Positions 39,291 through 39,445 of a stretch of DNA of 39,445 nucleotides are shown here, in pieces; the stretch's first letter is position 1; every line of letters starts with the position of its first letter. The translations under genes were made by a program, and so were the position numbers. This stretch comes from an uncultured bacterium. Lineage in GTDB: Bacteria > Verrucomicrobiota > Kiritimatiellia > CAIKKV01 > CAIJXV01. A model generated the notes under the pieces. The model was given only the letters and a program-made list of their open reading frames with translations, searched no databases and had not been told where the DNA came from. Location: assembly GCA_903824675.1 (NCBI GenBank), contig CAIJXV010000037.1, positions 1 to 39,445 on the forward strand, given 5' to 3'.

Positions 39291-39445
39291 AACAATCCAA
39301 TTCTTTGTCGTGGAGCTTTCAAAAGCGGAATTCTTGGAGCGAGCAAAAGCGGACAGTTGGCCCTCCTCAGGGAGGGCGGTTTGAGAACAGGACCACCGGA
39401 CGTTTCTCCTTGTCCGGTCGTTCCTTGAGGATTGAGACTGCGCCG
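39291..39445. other. Right-edge stretch with short repeats and hairpins, no gene assigned
   Basis: AAAAGCGGA occurs twice (39322 and 39345 area), a 7-base hairpin GCCCTCC/GGAGGGC lies at 39360-39377, and ACCGGAC/GTCCGGT forms another hairpin near 39394-39417. A frame on the minus strand with many Pro and Arg codons is open here but has no start or family look. It may be the edge of another repeat or mobile element. Confidence 0.4.

Noticed and set aside
38601-39428. A 275-codon plus-strand frame over ispD and its promoter
   Set aside because: It is antisense to ispD, crosses its near-consensus promoter and has no recognisable domain.

Overview
This is a GC-rich, densely packed bacterial chromosome segment with 31 protein genes I can support, one of them a fragment at the left edge. 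I see no rRNA, tRNA or CRISPR array. The mix suggests the PVC superphylum, most likely a Kiritimatiellota, Lentisphaerota or Verrucomicrobiota genome: ExbB/ExbD/TonB next to a long TPR protein, a very large secreted protein with Calx-beta and 'DSDRDG' type segments, a GH-like TIM-barrel protein with a Cys/His cluster, and palindromic intergenic elements. This placement is inference; no rRNA gene is present to confirm it.

Layout. (1) 1-1359: the start of a probable insertion-sequence transposase runs off the left edge, followed by a pair of palindromic repeats and a GH-like protein. (2) 1403-14786: trmL converges on a long minus-strand block that reads rpsA, tyrS, uvrA, a TPR lipoprotein-like or secreted protein, exbB, exbD, a TonB-like protein, hisD, hisC. 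Most junctions are ATGA-type overlaps or gaps under 45 bases. A strong terminator-like hairpin sits between rpsA and tyrS, with no room for a promoter behind it. (3) 14787-20106: an accessory island with one 1242-residue secreted protein, flanked by a 130-136 base tandem palindromic repeat on one side and two 257-base cloverleaf-like repeats on the other. (4) 20107-25217: plus-strand genes for a fold-type I aminotransferase coupled to dtd, a degenerate hybrid histidine kinase coupled to a HAD phosphatase, and a nitroreductase coupled to a small membrane protein. (5) 25247-30868: a minus-strand operon of DeoR regulator, class III aminotransferase, Gfo/Idh/MocA dehydrogenase, class I aldolase and FGGY kinase. 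(6) 31219-36539: hypF, hypC, hypD, hypE, hypA for NiFe-hydrogenase maturation, without hypB and without hydrogenase subunits. (7) 36568-39290: a minus-strand operon of ispD, metallophosphoesterase, an 8Fe ferredoxin and a TYW1-like radical SAM enzyme, driven by a near-consensus sigma70 promoter.

How it fits together. The minus block of region 2 mixes translation (S1, TyrRS), DNA repair (UvrA), TonB-type outer-membrane energy transduction and histidine synthesis. Region 5 reads as a self-regulated pathway for an amino-substituted sugar or polyol: transamination, redox change, phosphorylation and retro-aldol cleavage. I do not recognise it as a described pathway, and it is the best candidate for something new here. 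The hyp genes imply that the organism makes a NiFe hydrogenase encoded elsewhere.
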